From positions 372,571 to 434,891 of the forward strand of contig DRGL01000023.1 in NCBI GenBank assembly GCA_011050085.1: a stretch of 62,321 bases of DNA. The letters are read 5' to 3'. The notes beneath the pieces were generated by a model that was not told the DNA's origin, searched no databases, and saw nothing but the letters and a program-made list of their open reading frames with translations. Positions 9,126-17,802 of the stretch are shown here, one piece after another. Positions within the stretch are counted from its first letter, which is position 1. Every line of letters starts with the position of its first letter. The translations under genes were made by a program, and so were the position numbers. This DNA comes from Pricia antarctica (GTDB lineage: Bacteria; Bacteroidota; Bacteroidia; Flavobacteriales; Flavobacteriaceae).

Positions 9126-9992
9126 ATGAACACCAAAGAATTACTTAAGAAAGTACGTAAGATCGAGATTAAGACACGCCGTCTATCCGATCACATTTTT
9201 GGTGGGGAATATCATTCCACTTTCAAGGGTCGAGGCATGACTTTTAGCGAAGTGCGGCAATATCAATTCGGCGACGATGTACGAAGTATTGATTGGAACG
9301 TTACCGCACGCTACAACGAACCGTATATAAAAGTTTTTGAGGAAGAGCGTGAACTGACAATGATGCTGATGGTCGATGTGAGTGGCTCTGAACTTTTCGG
9401 GACCACGAATCAGTTCAAGAAAGATATCATAACCGAAATATCGGCAACTTTAGCCTTTTCGGCACTTCAAAACAATGATAAAGCGGGACTGATCTTGTTT
9501 TCCGATACGGTGGAATTATACATTCCTCCTAAAAAAGGAAAAAGCCACGTGCTTCGAATTATACGGGAGTTACTGGAATTCAAGCCTAATAGTAATCGTA
9601 CCGACCTTGCAGAGGCCTTGAAATTTCTGAGTAGCGTCATGAAAAAAAAGGCTATCGTATTCGTGATGTCCGATTTTATAGCTGATGATTATGAAAAGAC
9701 GCTAAAGATATCTGGAAATAAACATGACTTGACGGGAATACGCATTTATGATGAAAGGGAAGAAAGCATACCGAATTTAGGCATGGTGCAAATGCAGGAT
9801 GCCGAAACAGGAAAAGTGAAATTGGTAAACACACAATCAAAAAGCGTCCGGAACGCCTATGGTGAGTATTACCGCCAGCGGATAGATTATTTCATGGAAA
9901 CGTTTAAGAAATCAGGTTGTGGTACGTTGAGCTGTCGTGTCGATGAAAGCTATGTGAAGAAATTGTTGGGATATTTTAAGCGAAGAGGATAA
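9126..9992 (+). CDS. DUF58 protein of the Bat operon (VWA-like)
   Basis: A 288-residue protein with the DUF58 core: GEYHSTFKGRGMTFSEVRQY, then GDDVRSIDWNVTARYNEPYIK, and a VWA-like stretch beginning LMVDVSGS with a DxSxS-type metal site and later ALQNNDKAGLILF. It carries no membrane segment. The start at ATG 9126 is preferred over the in-frame GTG at 9099, as the extra nine residues look like untranslated leader. Its stop overlaps the next start (TAATG at 9990-9994), so the two are coupled. DUF58 proteins occur beside MoxR and are thought to be part of the same assembly. Confidence 0.9.
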   Translation: MNTKELLKKVRKIEIKTRRLSDHIFGGEYHSTFKGRGMTFSEVRQYQFGDDVRSIDWNVTARYNEPYIKVFEEERELTMMLMVDVSGSELFGTTNQFKKDIITEISATLAFSALQNNDKAGLILFSDTVELYIPPKKGKSHVLRIIRELLEFKPNSNRTDLAEALKFLSSVMKKKAIVFVMSDFIADDYEKTLKISGNKHDLTGIRIYDEREESIPNLGMVQMQDAETGKVKLVNTQSKSVRNAYGEYYRQRIDYFMETFKKSGCGTLSCRVDESYVKKLLGYFKRRG

Positions 9993-11653
9993 TGCGAATT
10001 ACAAGATATAAGTTAAGGCCTATTGTTTGCCCGTCGTTTTTAAAACGATGCGCTCTTTTATGCTTTCTCTTCTTTGAATTCATCGGTTTTTCCCAAAAAA
10101 ATCCGTCTGTAAGTTCAAAAGTTGATTCAACTAACATAAAAATTGGGGAACAGGTAAGATTTACTGTAACGGTGGAGGCGGATACCACGGCACAGGTGAT
10201 TTTTCCAGAAGGGCAGACATTTTCTCCTTTAGAGACTGTAGAAGCTTTTGCTACGGATTCGACGCGAAAGAATGACCGGATGACCTTGCAAAAAATATAT
10301 GCGCTGACCCAGTTCGATTCCGGCGCCTATAAACTTCCAGCACAACGTATCGAAATAAATGGGAAAGGCTTTTTTACCGATTCGGCGATGGTCAATGTGG
10401 CCAATGTAGCGGTGGATACCTTGAATCAGAAAATGTTCGACATTAAGCCGCTGATGGAAGTTGAAAAAAGTCGGTCAGAACTTTGGATTTGGATCTTGGG
10501 CATTCTGTTGGGCCTAGCAATCATTGGCGGATTGCTGTACTGGTTCGTATTCCGGAAAAAACCCTTGTCAGAGGAAGAAAAAGTAGCGTTACTTCCTGCG
10601 TATGACCGTGCGCTTTTGGAACTAAAAAAATTGGAAAATTCCAAATATCTCATCCAAGATGAGTACAAACAATATTACTCCGAACTGACAGACATCGTAC
10701 GTTCGTATCTCGAAGAAGATGTACATGTTTCCGCAATGGAAAGCACTACTGATGAGCTTATACAAAAATTGGAATTGCGTAGGGACGCCGGTGAATTGAA
10801 ACTCGAAGACGATACGCTAAAACAGTTCAAACGTATTTTGCAAACCGCCGATTTGGTCAAGTTCGCAAAATCGAGACCGGAATCTTCGGTAGCGCAAAAC
10901 GACCGAAAATCTATAGAGGAAATTGTTACCAAGACCCATGATGCCCTACCCGAACCAACGCTCGCAGAGCTTATGGAACAGGAAGAATATAAAGAAGCAC
11001 AGGCTCATAAAAAACAGCGCCGTAAAATGGTTATTAGCGTTGCCGCGGTACTGGGTTTTTTGTTCGTGGCTATTGGAATTGCCGTAACCCAGTACGGATT
11101 TGACCCGGTTAAGGATACCGTATTCGGGCATCCTACTAAGACCTTGCTCGAAGGGGAATGGGTTGCTAGTACATACGGTTTTCCTCCTATAAGTTTGGAG
11201 ACCCCTCGGGTTCTAAAAAGAAAATCCCTGAAAATAACGCCGGAACAGCAGGCCGAGGTACAAGATGTACAGGCCTTCGAGTATGAGAGCACAGATGGTA
11301 TGTTCACGGTCACCGCGATTTCAACAATGCTTGCCGCAGAAACCGAACCTGATTATGAGAAGTCTATTGAAGGTTTCATTAAGAGCCTTGAAGCCAAGGG
11401 CGCCAAGAATATCATTACTAAAGACGAGGAGTTTACCACGGTGACCGGAGTTAAAGGAGTAAAAGTATTTGGAAGTGCAAAATTCGCGGTACCGGATTCG
11501 AAAGAACTGGTGCAAGGAAAATACAATGTGCTCCTATTTGGCGGTAAAGGCTTCCAGCAGCTTGTAATGCTCACCTGGGCCGATGGCGATACGTATGCTG
11601 AACAGATAATAGAACGTATTCTAAGAACAGTAGAAGTCAAAACGGAAGTATAA
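9992..11653 (+). CDS. BatD/DUF4381-like membrane protein of the Bat operon
   Basis: A 553-residue protein with a hydrophobic N-terminal signal (about 17-35), a beta-rich exported domain (about 36-145) resembling the first module of BatD, a membrane span (about 164-187) and a cytosolic helical segment. That segment carries the SRPESSVAQNDRKSIEEIV motif seen in proteins between DUF58 and BatA. A second membrane span lies near 343-366, followed by a C-terminal domain of about 180 residues that I do not recognise. The start overlaps the DUF58 stop by one base, and batA begins directly after its stop. The position suggests a membrane partner of the MoxR-VWA complex; function unproven. Compared with simpler relatives, the C-terminal exported domain looks like an addition. 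Confidence 0.78.
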   Translation: MRITRYKLRPIVCPSFLKRCALLCFLFFEFIGFSQKNPSVSSKVDSTNIKIGEQVRFTVTVEADTTAQVIFPEGQTFSPLETVEAFATDSTRKNDRMTLQKIYALTQFDSGAYKLPAQRIEINGKGFFTDSAMVNVANVAVDTLNQKMFDIKPLMEVEKSRSELWIWILGILLGLAIIGGLLYWFVFRKKPLSEEEKVALLPAYDRALLELKKLENSKYLIQDEYKQYYSELTDIVRSYLEEDVHVSAMESTTDELIQKLELRRDAGELKLEDDTLKQFKRILQTADLVKFAKSRPESSVAQNDRKSIEEIVTKTHDALPEPTLAELMEQEEYKEAQAHKKQRRKMVISVAAVLGFLFVAIGIAVTQYGFDPVKDTVFGHPTKTLLEGEWVASTYGFPPISLETPRVLKRKSLKITPEQQAEVQDVQAFEYESTDGMFTVTAISTMLAAETEPDYEKSIEGFIKSLEAKGAKNIITKDEEFTTVTGVKGVKVFGSAKFAVPDSKELVQGKYNVLLFGGKGFQQLVMLTWADGDTYAEQIIERILRTVEVKTEV

Positions 11654-12652
11654 ATGCTCGACAATGTAACCTTCGCGAACCCTGAATTTTTCTGGTTGCT
11701 TTTATTGCTTCCATTAGCGGTGCTATGGTATTTCTACAAGCGTAAAGAACAAGTGGCTTCGCTTAAAATGCCGACAATCAAAGGTTTCTCAAACGATAAT
11801 TTTCTTCCGAAATTAAAACCGGCACTGTTTGTATTACGCCTCTTGGCTCTTGCGGCCATTATAACGGCTATGGCCCGCCCGCAAACCGAAGATATTTCTA
11901 CGAGAACCAAAACAACCAAGGGTATTGATATTGTAATGGCTATCGACGTGTCATCAAGTATGTTGGCGCGCGACCTGAAGCCGAACCGTTTGGCGGCACT
12001 AAAAGAGGTGGCAGGGGAATTTATCAAAGAACGCCCCAACGATCGAATCGGATTGGTAGCTTATGCAGGAGAAGCTTATACGAAAACGCCTATCACAAGT
12101 GATAAGTCAATCGTATTAAGTGCACTGCGTGAAATTACATATGGGCAATTGAATGATGGTACTGCCATTGGAATGGGGCTCGCCACTTCGGTAAATCGTC
12201 TCAAAGAAAGTAAGGCTGTTAGTAAGATAATTATTTTACTGACCGATGGGGTGAATAATTCAGGTTTTATAGAGCCACAGACTGCGGCAGATCTCGCCAT
12301 TGAATATGGAATTAAAACCTATACCATTGGCATTGGAACAAATGGGAACGCACTTTCACCTATTGCCTATAATGCCGATGGCTCGTACCGTTACGGTATG
12401 CGACAGGTAGAAATAGACGAGCCTCTGTTGAAGGATATCGCCGAGGTAACCGGCGGAAAGTATTTCAGGGCAACCGATAACGAAAAATTGGAAGCGATCT
12501 ATGAAGAAATCAACAAACTTGAAAAAACCGATGTGGAGGAATTTAAATATTTCAGGTACGAAGAGAGATTTCGATCTTGGGTACTTTTGGCAGGCGGTTT
12601 GCTATTACTGGAATGGGTAATGCGAAATACACTTTTCCGAAGTTTTATTTAA
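11654..12652 (+). CDS. batA: BatA, VWA-domain membrane protein
   Basis: A 332-residue aerotolerance-type protein. An N-terminal membrane helix (about 12-29) and a second near 58-73 precede a VWA domain with the metal site DVSSSM (Asp98) and the later LTDG. The VWA domain ends near residue 300 and a C-terminal helix (about 308-325) returns to the membrane. The start codon follows the upstream stop with no gap. BatA and BatB have the same topology and adjacent position. In Bacteroides the Bat proteins are linked to oxidative-stress tolerance and in Francisella and Leptospira to stress survival; the molecular mechanism is open. Confidence 0.93.
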   Translation: MLDNVTFANPEFFWLLLLLPLAVLWYFYKRKEQVASLKMPTIKGFSNDNFLPKLKPALFVLRLLALAAIITAMARPQTEDISTRTKTTKGIDIVMAIDVSSSMLARDLKPNRLAALKEVAGEFIKERPNDRIGLVAYAGEAYTKTPITSDKSIVLSALREITYGQLNDGTAIGMGLATSVNRLKESKAVSKIIILLTDGVNNSGFIEPQTAADLAIEYGIKTYTIGIGTNGNALSPIAYNADGSYRYGMRQVEIDEPLLKDIAEVTGGKYFRATDNEKLEAIYEEINKLEKTDVEEFKYFRYEERFRSWVLLAGGLLLLEWVMRNTLFRSFI

Positions 12653-12686
12653 TTCTGATTACAGAGTTTGCGTTAAAATTTTCCAT

Positions 12687-13733
12687 ATGATTCAATTCGA
12701 CGAAAAAATCTACTTCTACTTGCTGGCGATACTTCCAGTAGTGGTGGTCGTGTTCTTGGCGCTACAGCTCTGGCGGAAGCGTACACGTGATAATTTCGCA
12801 GATGAAAGCCTACTAAAACGATTAACACCCGACAGATCGAAATTCAAATCAGGCCTTAAATTACTTTTCCTATTACTCGGACTCGCATTTTTGACACTGG
12901 GATTGGTCAATCCAAAAATTGGCACGAAATTGGAAACGGTCAAGCGCGAAGGGGTAGATATTGTATTTGCCATCGATGTTTCCAAAAGTATGCTGGCAGA
13001 GGATATTGCACCCAATCGGTTGGAAAAAACAAAACGTTTGGTATCTGAAATCATTAACCAATTGGCCAGTGACCGTATCGGTATTATCGCCTACGCCGGA
13101 CAAGCATTCCCCCAGCTGCCGATTACCACCGACTATGGTGCCGCAAAGATGTTTTTACAGAGCATGAATACCGATATGCTAACCTCCCAGGGTACTGCTA
13201 TCGATCAGGCCATTGAACTCGCAACCACGTATTACAATGATTCAGAGCAGACGAACCGAGTGCTTTTTATAATCTCCGACGGCGAAGACCATTCTGGAGA
13301 TTCAACCTTGGATGCCGTTGAAAACGCTACTGAAGAGGGCATCCGTATATTTACGATTGGCGTAGGACAAACCAAGGGGGCTCCCATACCTATCAAAAGA
13401 AACGGTGTTGTCGAAAGGCTAAAGAAAAATAACAATGGGGAAACGGTCATCACCAAATTGGACGAATCTTTTCTTAAGGAAATTGCCGATGAGGGCAACG
13501 GGGAATATATCAATGGATCAAATACCGAAGAGGCCGTTGCATTCATAAAGGAACAATTGTTGCAGATGGATAAAAAAGAATTCGAAGCCAAACAATTTGC
13601 CGAGTTCAAAGATCAATTTCAATGGTTTCTAGGCCTTGGGCTTCTATTTTTATTTCTTGATATTTTTACATTGGAAAAAAAGACCACGTGGTTACGAAAG
13701 TTGAACCTCTTCAATGAGAAAGAAGTAAAATAA
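12687..13733 (+). CDS. batB: BatB, VWA-domain membrane protein
   Basis: A 348-residue paralogue of BatA. Two N-terminal helices (about 9-29 and 57-75) are followed by a VWA domain with metal site DVSKSM (Asp97), the IISDGEDHSG strand and GVGQTKGAPIP, and a final helix near 312-330. A 34-bp gap separates it from batA. After it comes an unusually long 157-bp intergenic stretch for this operon, with an inverted repeat, before batC. The paired VWA proteins probably face the periplasm and meet the TPR proteins BatC and BatE. Confidence 0.93.
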   Translation: MIQFDEKIYFYLLAILPVVVVVFLALQLWRKRTRDNFADESLLKRLTPDRSKFKSGLKLLFLLLGLAFLTLGLVNPKIGTKLETVKREGVDIVFAIDVSKSMLAEDIAPNRLEKTKRLVSEIINQLASDRIGIIAYAGQAFPQLPITTDYGAAKMFLQSMNTDMLTSQGTAIDQAIELATTYYNDSEQTNRVLFIISDGEDHSGDSTLDAVENATEEGIRIFTIGVGQTKGAPIPIKRNGVVERLKKNNNGETVITKLDESFLKEIADEGNGEYINGSNTEEAVAFIKEQLLQMDKKEFEAKQFAEFKDQFQWFLGLGLLFLFLDIFTLEKKTTWLRKLNLFNEKEVK

Positions 13734-13745
13734 TAAAATTAGAAA

Positions 13746-13826
13746 GTTACAGTAGGCAAAAAAATATGATCTGCGCCTGTTTTCGGATTTCGATTCGACC
13801 TCGACCTTGGGCTTGAGCACTGTAAC
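13746..13826. repeat. Intergenic element with 8-bp inverted ends between batB and batC
   Basis: The arms GTTACAGT (13746-13753) and ACTGTAAC (13819-13826) are perfect inverted copies separated by 65 bp. The inner part includes AGGC and GCCT complements and a TTCGATTCGACCTCGACC-like run whose composition differs from nearby coding DNA. It may be a small non-autonomous repeat or a processing/attenuation structure. Only one copy was noticed in the window. Confidence 0.35.
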
Positions 13827-13890
13827 AAGTGCAACTAAAACCAAGCACGAAGAAAGTCTTAATTTGCACAGGTCTATTTAAAATACAATT

Positions 13891-14751
13891 ATGTACTCAA
13901 AACTAACATATCTCTTTATATTCATAGGATGTCTTGCTTATGCACAAAATGAGGAAGAAGCAAAGCAGAAAGCACTTTCGCAATCTAACGACCTAACTTG
14001 GGAGGGCAACAAACAGCTTTCAGAGAATAAATTCGTAGACGCCGAGATGGACTATCGTAGGGCAATCGCAAAAAGTGAAGAAAATGCGGCCGCACGCTAC
14101 AATTTGGGAAATGCCTATTACAACAATGAAACCTATAGCGAGGCGTTTGGCCGTTTTAAGGAAGCTGGGGAAGCGGCTACCGATAAAGGTGAAAAGCACG
14201 TTGCCTACCACAATATGGGTAATGTATTCATGAAGCGAAAGGAATACGAAAAAGCCGTAGAGGCCTATAAGGAAGCGTTGCGTAACGACCCCACTGATGA
14301 AGAGACCCGGTACAATCTGGCCCTCGCCAAAGAAATGTTGAAAAAAGAGGAGCAAGAGAACGAGCAGAACAAAGACAATCAAGATAAGGAAGACAAGAAA
14401 GACGAAAAGGATAAGGACGAGGACAAAAAAGAGGGTGACAACCAAGACGAAAACAAAGAAGATAAAGAAGACGAAGGCGATAAAAGTGACAAGGGCGACG
14501 AAGGTGATGAAAACGAAGAAAATAAAGACGAAAATAAAGAGGGCGAGGGTGACGAAAAGAAAGAACAGGAAAAAAAACCCGATGAAGGCGACCAGCAAGA
14601 GCAGCCTCAACAGCGCCGACCTGATCAATTAAGTAAGCAACAGGTTCAGAATTTATTGGAAGCCATGCAGAACGAAGAGAAAAAAGTACAGGACAAAATA
14701 GACGCCCAAAAAGTAAAAGGTGTGAAAACCAAAAATGAAAAAGATTGGTAA
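13891..14751 (+). CDS. batC: BatC, TPR protein with highly charged tail
   Basis: A 286-residue exported protein. A signal peptide ends near YAQ (about 17-19). Tetratricopeptide repeats fill about 35-150, with AAARYNLGNAYYNNE and AYHNMGNVFMKRKEYEKA as two clear units. Residues 150-240 are an extreme Lys/Asp/Glu/Asn low-complexity tail, and the last 45 residues return to a regular helix ending NEKDW, as in other BatC proteins. Its 3' end is 49 bp before the preferred start of batD. The charged tail produces a long open frame on the other strand that is not a gene. Confidence 0.9.
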   Translation: MYSKLTYLFIFIGCLAYAQNEEEAKQKALSQSNDLTWEGNKQLSENKFVDAEMDYRRAIAKSEENAAARYNLGNAYYNNETYSEAFGRFKEAGEAATDKGEKHVAYHNMGNVFMKRKEYEKAVEAYKEALRNDPTDEETRYNLALAKEMLKKEEQENEQNKDNQDKEDKKDEKDKDEDKKEGDNQDENKEDKEDEGDKSDKGDEGDENEENKDENKEGEGDEKKEQEKKPDEGDQQEQPQQRRPDQLSKQQVQNLLEAMQNEEKKVQDKIDAQKVKGVKTKNEKDW

Positions 14752-14800
14752 AAAAGTTCCATTCTACATCGAAAATGAAGTAGCCGTATACCGTAAAAGA

Positions 14801-16579
14801 ATGATCTCGATTAATAAGTTTATCACCTTTCTTCCTATTTTGTTTTTAGCGATTACGCTAAACGCACAAGATAGTGATGCCGTAACTTTCGAAATGAACC
14901 TTAGTAAAGACAAACTGGGTATCAACGAAAGGCTACGTGTTGATTTTGCTATGAACAAGGACGGGGATAATTTTAATCCACCAGATTTTACAGGTTTTCG
15001 TGTGCTTATGGGGCCTTCACAGTCGATAAGTTCATCATGGATCAATGGCGTACGCAGTTATTCCAAAACCTATTCTTACACATTGGCTCCGAGGTCACAA
15101 GGTAGTTTCACACTAAAACAAGCAACCATTGTAATCGACGGTAAGACCTATAAAACTACACCCAAGGTAATTGAAGTAACGGCGGCTGTCGATAAGCCCA
15201 GCGATGAAATGACGGCCGATGATGTAGCCGATGAGAGCCTGCACCTGGTCGCGGAAGTCTCAAAGTCAGATCCCTATATGAACGAGGGAATCAGCGTGGT
15301 CTATAAAATGTATATCAGTCCTGCAATATCCATATCTAACTATCAACCTCTGGATAATCCGAAATATAATAATTTCTGGAGCCAAGATATTCCTGTGTCA
15401 AGACCCGATGTTAAAAATGGGACTTATAAAGGTAAACCGTATCGATATGTCATTTTGAAGCGCGTAGTGCTTTATCCACAAAAATCTGGAAAATTAACCA
15501 TAGAGCCTTTGTCCTTGGAAGTTACTGTAGATGTGCCCACCAACAAGCGCGATTTCTTTGGGGGCCGTATCTATTCACAAACTACAAAAACGGTTTCCGC
15601 GGGTAATCGCACGATTGATGTAAAGGCGCTACCAGAAAAAGGGAAACCGATAGATTTCAGTGGTGCTGTTGGTAAGTTCGATTTTACGGTTACAACCAGT
15701 AAAACCGTTCTTAACGCTAGCGAGTCATTACAGGCCAAAGTGCAGATAAACGGTAAAGGCAACCTAAAACTTTTTCAATTGCCTGAACCCAGTCTGCCTA
15801 GCGCACTTGAGGTTTACGAACCGGAATTCGAAGAAAGTGTTCGTACTACGCTTTCGGGAACACAAGGCACGGTGAGTAACAATTATACCATTGTCCCTTC
15901 TTTTAAAGGAAAATATCCCATACCACCAATTTCGTTTTCTTATTTTGATCCCAATACAAAGAGTTACCATACGCTTTCTTCCGATGAGATACTGATCAAT
16001 GTGAAGGAAGGTCCGATGAGTGCAAATACGGCTACTGAGTCGTCTGATTCTGCCGGAAAACAATCGGTAGCTACTGGCGACCAGTTTAATTTTATAAAAC
16101 TAAGACCTAACCTAACCGAGATAGGCCAAAATTATTTCTTTGGTTCAACACGTTTTTTCCTGTGGTTATTATTACCGCTATTACTAATTCCCTTGGCTAT
16201 AGTATTCGGCAAAAAACGGGAAGCCATTGCCGGTGATGTGGTCGGTAATCGTATTCGGAGAGCCAATAAACTTGCCCGCAAATATCTTTCAAAGGCACGT
16301 AAGGAACTTGGGAACAAAGAGCCTTTTTACATCGCCCTTGAAAAAGGACTTCATAATTATTTAAAGGCCAAGCTGAAAATAGAGACCTCTGAGTTCAGTA
16401 AAGAGCGAATTGCATCCCTTTTAGATGAAAAAAAGGTAGACCCAACGACCAAAAACGGATTTATTTCCCTACTTCAGAATTGCGAAATGGCTCGCTATAG
16501 CCCCTTTTCCGAAGTACAGATGCAACAAGATTATGATGGGGCGAGTGAGGTAATTTCACAGTTGGATAAACAGCTTTAA
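14801..16579 (+). CDS. batD: BatD, oxygen-tolerance membrane protein
   Basis: About 592 residues from the ATG at 14801. The start is chosen because it places a signal peptide (MISINKFITFLPILFLAITL then NAQ) at the N-terminus; a longer in-frame start at 14735 would overlap batC and put 22 charged residues before the signal. Three immunoglobulin-like beta modules with the BatD segments SWINGVRSYSKTYSYTL, RYVILKRVVLYPQKSG and FKGKYPIPPISFSYFDP are followed by one membrane helix near residue 465 and a helical cytosolic tail. Known as the periplasmic scaffold of the Bat system; mechanism not established. Confidence 0.92.
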   Translation: MISINKFITFLPILFLAITLNAQDSDAVTFEMNLSKDKLGINERLRVDFAMNKDGDNFNPPDFTGFRVLMGPSQSISSSWINGVRSYSKTYSYTLAPRSQGSFTLKQATIVIDGKTYKTTPKVIEVTAAVDKPSDEMTADDVADESLHLVAEVSKSDPYMNEGISVVYKMYISPAISISNYQPLDNPKYNNFWSQDIPVSRPDVKNGTYKGKPYRYVILKRVVLYPQKSGKLTIEPLSLEVTVDVPTNKRDFFGGRIYSQTTKTVSAGNRTIDVKALPEKGKPIDFSGAVGKFDFTVTTSKTVLNASESLQAKVQINGKGNLKLFQLPEPSLPSALEVYEPEFEESVRTTLSGTQGTVSNNYTIVPSFKGKYPIPPISFSYFDPNTKSYHTLSSDEILINVKEGPMSANTATESSDSAGKQSVATGDQFNFIKLRPNLTEIGQNYFFGSTRFFLWLLLPLLLIPLAIVFGKKREAIAGDVVGNRIRRANKLARKYLSKARKELGNKEPFYIALEKGLHNYLKAKLKIETSEFSKERIASLLDEKKVDPTTKNGFISLLQNCEMARYSPFSEVQMQQDYDGASEVISQLDKQL

Positions 16580-16593
16580 ATTTAAAACATCCA

Positions 16594-17352
16594 TTGAAAA
16601 AATTAATCTACATATTATTTTTAGTAGTAGGCATAACGGCTTCCGCCCAAAAGGAGAATCTATTCGAACGCTCTACAAAAGCCTATAACGGGGGGGAGTA
16701 TCAAACTGCCGTTGACAATTATCTAGAAATTTTGAATAGTGGCCAGCATAGCGCGGCATTATACTATAACTTGGGGAACGCCTACTATAAGCTTAATCAA
16801 ATAGCGCCTAGCATTTATTATTATGAAAAGGCCCTTTTGTTAGACCCCAATGATGCTGAGATACAAAACAATCTGGGATATGCCCGGAACATGACTCTCG
16901 ATGCTATAAATACGATGCCTGCAACCGGCTTCGCAAAAATTTACGATAGTGTCATCGGCCTTCTATCCTTTGATCAATGGGCCTATCTAGCCGTTGCCTT
17001 CATACTTCTATTCGTAGTACTTTATATTGCGTTCTATTACTTCCGCTTTTCATCACGCAAGCGGTTGTCTTTTATTTTAAGTATCGTTTCGCTATTTTTT
17101 TCGATAATAGCGGTCGTATTTGCATATGTAGAGTACAGCGCTTTTAAAGCGGAAAGATTTGCTATCGTTTTTGCCAAAGAGTCCAGTGTGAAATCAGAAC
17201 CGAACAAAACCAGTCAAGAGGCTTTTGAACTGCATGAGGGAACCAAAGTAAACGTTTTGGACGAGCTCAACGAATGGAAAAAAATCCGAATAGCAGATGG
17301 CACTATAGGATGGATGCCTTCCGAAGATCTAAAACTGTTAAGGGATTTTTAA
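16594..17352 (+). CDS. batE: BatE, TPR and SH3-domain membrane protein
   Basis: A 252-residue protein, last gene of the Bat operon. It begins at a TTG codon (16594), after which MKKLIYILFLVVGITASAQ forms a signal peptide; no ATG fits. Two TPR units (about 25-95, including YYNLGNAYYKLNQIAPSI) precede two membrane helices (about 128-150 and 157-178). A C-terminal bacterial SH3-like module holds VFAKESSVKSEPN and DGTIGWMPSEDLKLL. The gap from batD is 14 bp. No clear terminator follows within 60 bp. Confidence 0.9.
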   Translation: MKKLIYILFLVVGITASAQKENLFERSTKAYNGGEYQTAVDNYLEILNSGQHSAALYYNLGNAYYKLNQIAPSIYYYEKALLLDPNDAEIQNNLGYARNMTLDAINTMPATGFAKIYDSVIGLLSFDQWAYLAVAFILLFVVLYIAFYYFRFSSRKRLSFILSIVSLFFSIIAVVFAYVEYSAFKAERFAIVFAKESSVKSEPNKTSQEAFELHEGTKVNVLDELNEWKKIRIADGTIGWMPSEDLKLLRDF

Positions 17353-17410
17353 AAGTTCCTAAACGATTATTTAATATATTTACTTTTATCTTTACTTTTT
17401 AAACGTCTAA

Positions 17411-17707
17411 ATGAAGGGTTTCGCTCAAATAATTTTACTTTCCCTATGGTTTTTTGCCATTGTGGCCCCGAGCGTTATCACCTTATTAGACAAAGAGAAT
17501 CCGGTTTGGGTTACTAACCTCAACGAGGAAGAGCAACAGGAAGCCGGGAAAAAAGCCCAAGCGAGCCAAAAAATCATAAATGATGGGCATTTTGATTTTT
17601 CCCTTATAGCCCAATCTAATAAGATTGTACTCGGTGATTGCCATTCTATAGGGTACTTTGACTATACGCTAGAAATTCTTCTCCCCCCCCCTGAACATAT
17701 CGGTTAG
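17411..17707 (+). CDS. Small membrane-anchored hypothetical protein ahead of SulP
   Basis: A 98-residue protein with one N-terminal hydrophobic helix (about 4-25), a charged Glu/Gln/Lys stretch and a C-terminal proline run (LLPPPEHIG). No known domain is recognised. It lies 58 bp after batE and 95 bp before the SulP start, so it could belong to either unit. The codons for the prolines lie in a run of nine C residues (17683-17691) eight codons or fewer from the stop; loss or gain of one base would change only the last residues. Membrane topology suggests an accessory peptide, but no role can be assigned. Confidence 0.6.
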   Translation: MKGFAQIILLSLWFFAIVAPSVITLLDKENPVWVTNLNEEEQQEAGKKAQASQKIINDGHFDFSLIAQSNKIVLGDCHSIGYFDYTLEILLPPPEHIG

Positions 17708-17802
17708 TTTTATTACAAACATTTTTCATGTACACTGAACCTTAAAAAGGTTCATTTACTAACTTGTTTTCAATACCTATTGAAAACACAACCTTTTATG
17801 AT

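Noticed and set aside
14020-14628. A 202-codon open frame on the minus strand opposite batC, rich in Phe, Val, Leu and Ile
   Set aside because: It mirrors the Lys/Asp/Glu low-complexity tail of BatC, whose antisense codons avoid stops. No conserved domain.
16690-16696. Run of seven G in batE as a possible phase-variation tract
   Set aside because: Encodes a normal Gly-Gly pair in a TPR region and is shorter than typical variable tracts.
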